NCBI RefSeq assembly: GCF_021731785.1
Contig: NZ_JAKFWS010000058.1
Span: 1 to 49,602, forward strand
Source: Methylocystis sp.
GTDB lineage: Bacteria; Pseudomonadota; Alphaproteobacteria; Rhizobiales; Beijerinckiaceae
Direction of reading: 5' to 3'
DNA: 49,602 bases
Part shown: positions 45,456 through 49,602 of the stretch, in pieces
Position numbering within the stretch: the first letter of the stretch is position 1
Layout: every line of letters begins with the position of its first letter
The notes under the pieces: generated by a model
Seen by the model: the letters and a program-made list of their open reading frames with translations, nothing else
The model's database searches: none
Told to the model about the DNA's origin: nothing
Made by a program: the position numbers and the translations under genes

Positions 45456-45481
45456 AACCGCGCGCAAGGGCGCAATGTTCC
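45456..45481 (-). promoter_or_regulatory. EcfG-like promoter for 45105-45416 and 44839-45066
   Basis: Minus strand GGAAC-N17-GGTT, one base from the GGAAC-N16/17-CGTT consensus. The -10 ends 40 bp before the start codon. Confidence 0.5.
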
Positions 45482-45601
45482 GCGCCTTTGGGCAAACTTC
45501 GCAAAGAAACGCCTGTAGCCGTTGGGAAAGCGGGCGCGGCAAACCGCTGGACTTTCCTGCTCCATTCCAATTCAATCGGGCAACGATAGGGAGACGATCC
45601 G

Positions 45602-46246
45602 ATGAGTGAGACCGAAAATGCCATTTCTTCGCTCGATAGGTTTTTTTCCTCCCTCGTCGTGACGCCGCGCCGGGAATTTCTGGCCAAAGGAACGGCGCTG
45701 ATTGCCGCCGCCGCCGCTGGAACGGGCACGCTGTTGGCAAAGGAGAGCAAGGGCGCTGTTCAAGCAGTCGCCACGGAGAAGGATCGCGAATACATGACGC
45801 AAGCGATTAAGCTTATGCGTCAAGCCGGCGTTGTCGACAGAACGGGCGGGCCGTTCGGCGCTGTCGTCGTGAAAGACGGCGAGATCATAGGTTCTGCGGG
45901 CAACAGCGTTCTTCGCGACAATGATCCAACCGGGCACGCCGAAGTTAACGCGATCAGAGCCGCTTGCAAAAAGGTGGGCTCGCCGCACATCACGGGCGCG
46001 ACTCTCTACAGCAGCTGCGAACCTTGTCCGATGTGCTATTCGACCGCCTATTGGGCGCGCGTTGGAAAGATTTTTTACGGGGCGGCCTGGAAAGATTACA
46101 AGGATCTCTTTGACGATCAGGCGATCGCACAGGATATGAAGAAGACGCTCGGACAGCGCTCAATCGCCGCCGCAGAGATTATGCGGCCGGAGGCCGATGC
46201 GGTCTGGCAGGAATATCGCGCTCTTCCCGATACGAAGCGCTATTGA
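45602..46246 (+). CDS. Tat-exported guanine/nucleoside deaminase
   Basis: 214 residues. The N-terminus has a twin-arginine motif (TPRREFLAKG, Arg23-Arg24) and a hydrophobic stretch to residue 44, so export of the folded enzyme is likely. The CDA-fold deaminase follows, with zinc ligands His112 and catalytic Glu114 (HAEVNAIRAAC), and Cys142/Cys145 (SSCEPCPMC). The YWARVGKIFYGA segment resembles GuaD-type guanine deaminases. Such enzymes are normally cytoplasmic; a periplasmic copy is unusual. Confidence 0.85.
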   Translation: MSETENAISSLDRFFSSLVVTPRREFLAKGTALIAAAAAGTGTLLAKESKGAVQAVATEKDREYMTQAIKLMRQAGVVDRTGGPFGAVVVKDGEIIGSAGNSVLRDNDPTGHAEVNAIRAACKKVGSPHITGATLYSSCEPCPMCYSTAYWARVGKIFYGAAWKDYKDLFDDQAIAQDMKKTLGQRSIAAAEIMRPEADAVWQEYRALPDTKRY

Positions 46247-46364
46247 AACTCGCGCGAATGCTTGAGAGTGAGTGAGATTGCGCCTTCGGTCCGGTCCTGC
46301 TCAAGAGTTCCTTTCGCATCGAGGCGGCGCGGCGTTCCGCGCAATGTATGGCCGCAGCATGCAT

Positions 46365-47690
46365 TCACCGCCTTCCCCAAAAGCGCATCGGCGCGCCTTG
46401 CGAAGGCGTCGTGAGTTCGCCATCCCACATGACCTTGGCGCCGCGCACAAAAGTCCCGACCGGCCAGCCGACGACTTCCTTGCCGTCATAGGGCGTCCAG
46501 CCGACGCGCGAGGCGATCCAGGAATTGCGGATCGTCTCGCGGCGCTTCATGTCGACGATGGTGAGATCGGCGTCGTAGCCGACCGCCGCCCGCCCCTTGG
46601 CGGCGATGCCGAAAAGCCGCGCCGCACCGGCGCTCGTTAGGTCGACGAAACGTTGCAGGGTCAGTCGACCGGCGTTGACATGGTCGAGCAGCAGCGGAAC
46701 AAGAGTCTGCACGCCGGTCATACCCGACGGGCTTTCGGGATAAGGCCTGGCCTTCTCTTCAAGCGTATGGGGCGCATGGTCGGAGCCCAATACGTCGACG
46801 ACGCCCTGCGCGACGCCGCGCCACAGGCCCGCGCGATGGCGCGCCTCGCGCACCGGCGGATTCATCTGCGCGAGCGTGCCGATCCGCGCATAGTCGCTCG
46901 CGTCCATCGTCAGGTGATGCGGCGTCACTTCGACGCTGGCGATATCCTTGTTCTCGGCAAGCAGCGCGATCTCTTCTTCAGTCGTGACATGCAGAACATG
47001 CACGAGAGCGCCTTTCTCGCGGGCGATGTTCATGAGCCGCAGCGTCGAGCGCAGCGCAGTTTCAACGTCGCGCCAGACCGGATGCGACGCCGGATCGCCG
47101 GCGATGCGCAGGGATTTGCGCAAATTCAGCCGATCTTCGTCTTCGCTGTGGAAAGCGGCGCGCCGGCGCGTATGCGACAGCACTTCGGCGACGCCGGCGT
47201 CGTCGGCGATCAGCAGCGAGCCGGTCGAGGAGCCCATGAACACTTTGATTCCGGCCGCGCCGGGAAGGCGCTCCAACTCGCCAAGATGACGGGCGTTCTC
47301 ATGGGTGCCGCCGACCCAGAAGGCGAAATCGCAATGCATCCGTCCGCGCGCGCGCGCGACCTTGTCGGCGAGCTCCGCTTCGCCTGTCGTCAGCGGCTTG
47401 GTGTTGGGCATGTCGAAGACGCCGACGACGCCGCCGAGAACCGCGCCGCGCGATCCGGATTCAAGGTCTTCCTTGTGCGGCGCGCCGGGCTCGCGGAAAT
47501 GCACTTGCGTATCGATGACGCCGGGCAAAATATGCAGGCCGCGGCAGTCGATCGTCTCTCCCGCCGAAGCGCGGGAAAGATCGCCGATCTCGGCGATCTT
47601 GCCGTCGCGAAGGCCGACGTCGCGCGCGCCCTCGCCATCTTGATTGACGAGCGCGCCGCCGGAGAGGATGACGTCGAAAACCTGCGGCAT
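46365..47690 (-). CDS. pyrC: dihydroorotase
   Basis: 441 residues; amidohydrolase fold. The metal-binding start is PGVIDTQVHFREPGAPHKEDL; a second cluster with HVLHVTTEEE and VTPHHLTM, and GSDHAPHTLEEKARPYPESPSGMTGVQTLVPLLL complete the site. The carbamylated-Lys position is in GIKVFMGSSTGS. It cyclises carbamoyl-aspartate in pyrimidine synthesis. This is the longer class I type also related to allantoinase, which is the alternative call. Confidence 0.9.
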   Translation of the reverse strand: MPQVFDVILSGGALVNQDGEGARDVGLRDGKIAEIGDLSRASAGETIDCRGLHILPGVIDTQVHFREPGAPHKEDLESGSRGAVLGGVVGVFDMPNTKPLTTGEAELADKVARARGRMHCDFAFWVGGTHENARHLGELERLPGAAGIKVFMGSSTGSLLIADDAGVAEVLSHTRRRAAFHSEDEDRLNLRKSLRIAGDPASHPVWRDVETALRSTLRLMNIAREKGALVHVLHVTTEEEIALLAENKDIASVEVTPHHLTMDASDYARIGTLAQMNPPVREARHRAGLWRGVAQGVVDVLGSDHAPHTLEEKARPYPESPSGMTGVQTLVPLLLDHVNAGRLTLQRFVDLTSAGAARLFGIAAKGRAAVGYDADLTIVDMKRRETIRNSWIASRVGWTPYDGKEVVGWPVGTFVRGAKVMWDGELTTPSQGAPMRFWGRR

Positions 47691-47792
47691 GGGGGACGCC
47701 TCGCTTGCGCTGCCGTCGAGGGATGGGCTTTTTGTTGCTAATGCGCCAAAGCGGCGCGAGACTCAAGCATCCGGGCGGAAGGGACGAGACAA

Positions 47793-48626
47793 ATGGCGAC
47801 CGCGATCCTGCTCGACGATCGGGGAATCATCGAGGTTGCGGGCGAAGACGCAGGCAAGTTTCTGCACCATCTCGTGACCAACGACGTCGCCGCGCTCAAG
47901 ACCGGCGAAGCGCGCTTCGCCGCGCTGCTGACGCCGCAGGGAAAGATTTTGTTCGATTTTCTGGTGTTTGCGGCGGGCGACAAGCGATATCTGATCGATT
48001 GTCCGCTCGCCCTTGCCGACGACCTTCAAAAACGTCTCAACATCTACAAGCTGCGCTCGAAACTGACCGTGACGAACCGCAGCGGCGAATTCGAGGCGAT
48101 CGCCTTTCCCGACTCGAACGAGACGCCGAAGGTCGAAGCCGTCGCCATCGCCGCCGATCCGCGCGGCCCGCTCGGATTCCGCGCCATCGCGGAAAAGGGC
48201 AAGATTCCGACAAGCGACGAGCGGAAGGCATACGAGGCGCTGCGCATTCATGCGGGGGTGCCTCTCGGCGGCGTCGATTTCGACTATGGCGGAACCTTTC
48301 CCCACGAGGCCAACATGGATTTGCTCTCGGGGATCGATTTCAACAAGGGCTGTTACGTCGGCCAGGAAGTGGTGTCGCGGATGAAGCACCGCGGCCTGGT
48401 GCGCAAGCGGGTCGCGAAATATCGCGCGCAAGGCGGCGCGCCGGCGCCCGGCGAAGCGATCCGCGCCGGCGACGTTGAAATCGGCGTCACCGGGTCAAGG
48501 CTCGATGAAGACGGTCTCGCCATGATCCGTCTCGACCGTCTCGGCGACGCGCTGGCGGCCGGCGCGACGCCCGTGTCGGCAGGGGCGGCCTTGTCGTTCG
48601 AGACGCCCGACAAGCCGCCCCCCTAG
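47793..48626 (+). CDS. ygfZ: YgfZ/GcvT-family folate-binding Fe-S maturation protein
   Basis: 277 residues. The GcvT-like fold carries the YgfZ signature KGCYVGQEVVSRMKHRG. YgfZ/Iba57 proteins bind tetrahydrofolate and support assembly or repair of some Fe-S enzymes. The N-terminal GKFLHHLVTNDVAAL and LLTPQGKILFDF are typical. It is divergent from pyrC and convergent with the pmoD-like gene. Confidence 0.93.
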   Translation: MATAILLDDRGIIEVAGEDAGKFLHHLVTNDVAALKTGEARFAALLTPQGKILFDFLVFAAGDKRYLIDCPLALADDLQKRLNIYKLRSKLTVTNRSGEFEAIAFPDSNETPKVEAVAIAADPRGPLGFRAIAEKGKIPTSDERKAYEALRIHAGVPLGGVDFDYGGTFPHEANMDLLSGIDFNKGCYVGQEVVSRMKHRGLVRKRVAKYRAQGGAPAPGEAIRAGDVEIGVTGSRLDEDGLAMIRLDRLGDALAAGATPVSAGAALSFETPDKPPP

Positions 48627-48669
48627 CGGCTCGACGGACGTCTCTCCAGTGGAGCGTTACAGAACGCCG

Positions 48670-49260
48670 TCACGCTTTTCGGAGTTCGGCCTTTTTAGAT
48701 GATCTCCTGCCGAAAGCATGCGCATACCAGGTCGCGCCGAGCGCGAGCGCGACGACGGTCACAACAGCGACCGCAACCCAGTCGCGCAGAAACTCCTCGC
48801 CGACCGAGAAGGCGAAGCGGGCGTTGTATTCCTTGCGGCCATCCGCGCTCCGCGCGCGCACCAGAGCGACATAGTCGCCTTTATTCTTGAAGTCGTGCTC
48901 AAGCTGAATGACGCCGGTCTGGAACCGCGCGGGCGGCAGATAGGCCTCGGTCGGCGCGGCGCCGTCGTCGCCATTCGGAGCCGCCTCAACGATGCGGATC
49001 TCCACCATCATGTCGCGCAATTCGTCCTGCATGGTGTCGACCACGATGGTCGTCGGTCCCGTTTCGGGAACGTCCTCGCAGAACTGGCTTCTCGATTGCG
49101 TCGGCTGATAGAAGGTGAAGGTTATGACGTTAGGCCCCATCTGGGCCGAGCATTCCCGAACTTTCTGGAACGCCTTGGCGGAATCCCTGCGCACCGCCTG
49201 CGCGTCCGCGCGGGCGACTAAGCCGATCGCCGCAATGAGAATCAATAGGAGCCTCGTCAT
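48670..49260 (-). CDS. pmoD: PmoD-like copper protein
   Basis: 196 residues from the ATG at 49260, with GGAGA upstream. Architecture is that of PmoD/AmoD: a signal peptide (MTRLLLILIAAIGLVARADA), a periplasmic beta domain of about 140 residues and one C-terminal transmembrane helix (WVAVAVVTVVALALGATWYA). Two Cys (37, 61) and Met41 are placed as candidate ligands; PmoD is known to form a CuA-like dimer site through Cys and Met. It lies 195 bp downstream of pmoC on the same strand. The call rests on architecture and context as much as on sequence. Confidence 0.65.
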   Translation of the reverse strand: MTRLLLILIAAIGLVARADAQAVRRDSAKAFQKVRECSAQMGPNVITFTFYQPTQSRSQFCEDVPETGPTTIVVDTMQDELRDMMVEIRIVEAAPNGDDGAAPTEAYLPPARFQTGVIQLEHDFKNKGDYVALVRARSADGRKEYNARFAFSVGEEFLRDWVAVAVVTVVALALGATWYAHAFGRRSSKKAELRKA

Positions 49261-49455
49261 GAGCCTGTCTCCACTCGCCGCGTCTCTAAATTCGAGAGTG
49301 CCGCAATTTTGGGCCTGACGTCCATCGCCTCCCGACGCCGAAGCGCCGAGAGGCGACGACATGAGCTGATCCTGGGAGTTTTTTCTCATTCCTCCCGCGC
49401 AGCGGCGTCATTCGTCGGAGACGCGAACGCGGCCGCGGCGCGAGAATCTTGAGCC

Positions 49456-49602
49456 TTACGCGCCCGTCAGCAGTTCGACGCCTTCCTTGCCGATCAGACG
49501 CTGAATGTTCATCAGCAGCTGAAGAACGACGCCGAACACGCCAAGCGCCATCCAGCCAAAGAACACGAAGCCCCAATGCAGCGGCGCAACGAACAGTTCT
49601 TC
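49456..49602 (-). CDS. pmoC: particulate methane monooxygenase subunit C (3' end only)
   Basis: The last 48 codons, running off the right edge. EELFVAPLHWGFVFFGWMAL continues GVFGVVLQLLMNIQRLIGKE and ends GVELLTGA. This is the terminal helix and tail of PmoC/AmoC. In a pmoCAB operon pmoA would follow immediately, but here the next gene is the pmoD-like one, so this is a stand-alone pmoC. PmoC is a membrane subunit carrying a copper site of pMMO. Confidence 0.9.
   Translation of the reverse strand, partial: EELFVAPLHWGFVFFGWMALGVFGVVLQLLMNIQRLIGKEGVELLTGA

Overview
The window comes from a GC-rich alphaproteobacterium, most likely a type II methanotroph of the Methylocystis/Methylosinus group. 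The strongest evidence is the last 48 codons of a particulate methane monooxygenase subunit C gene (pmoC) at the right edge, followed by a PmoD-like copper protein gene. Supporting evidence is two ethylmalonyl-CoA pathway genes (ecm, ccrA), a CcrM-type GANTC methyltransferase, homospermidine synthase, a split pntAA/pntAB/pntB transhydrogenase and two promoters that look EcfG-dependent. No tRNA, rRNA, CRISPR array, insertion sequence or prophage was recognised.

Layout. 1-5.3 kb: a YafK-type L,D-transpeptidase (its start lies left of the window), a Gly/Tyr-rich secreted protein, then rplU-rpmA-GNAT-obgE and uppP. 5.3-8.7 kb (minus strand): radical SAM protein, rnhB and ccrM, with a LexA-type box upstream. 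8.9-13.5 kb: homospermidine synthase, a CHAD protein, a small secreted protein next to a long RNA-like hairpin, an AT-richer methyltransferase, and a secreted TonB-C-terminal-like protein. 13.5-17.7 kb: ecm and ccrA separated by a vapBC toxin-antitoxin pair. 17.7-19.6 kb: a DUF4396-multicopper oxidase fusion. 20-25.3 kb: sucD-sucA-sucB, without sucC. 25.3-28.1 kb: DUF1150 gene and CIRCE-controlled groESL. 28.1-32.2 kb: a DUF892 stress protein, a small aa3 oxidase subunit IV-like protein and pntAA-pntAB-pntB.

32.3-41.2 kb is the most unusual part. It holds a TonB-dependent receptor, two divergent DUF2946 proteins, ExbB-ExbD-TonB, two further secreted TonB-C-terminal-like proteins, a BNR/Asp-box propeller carrying a Cys cluster, and a TlpA-like thioredoxin. 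It reads as a self-contained TonB-energised uptake locus. Copper is the best guess for the substrate, because DUF2946 proteins often accompany copper receptors and the host is a methanotroph, but the sequence does not prove this.

41.2-49.6 kb: a twin-TM HIG1-like protein, a large DUF4175/TIGR02302 membrane protein, three small hypothetical or stress proteins, a Tat-exported guanine/nucleoside deaminase, dihydroorotase, ygfZ, and the pmoD-like/pmoC pair.

Most of the window is core chromosome (translation, TCA cycle, chaperones, transhydrogenase). Accessory pieces are vapBC, the 12.3-13.0 kb methyltransferase, the TonB locus and several dispersed palindromic repeats.
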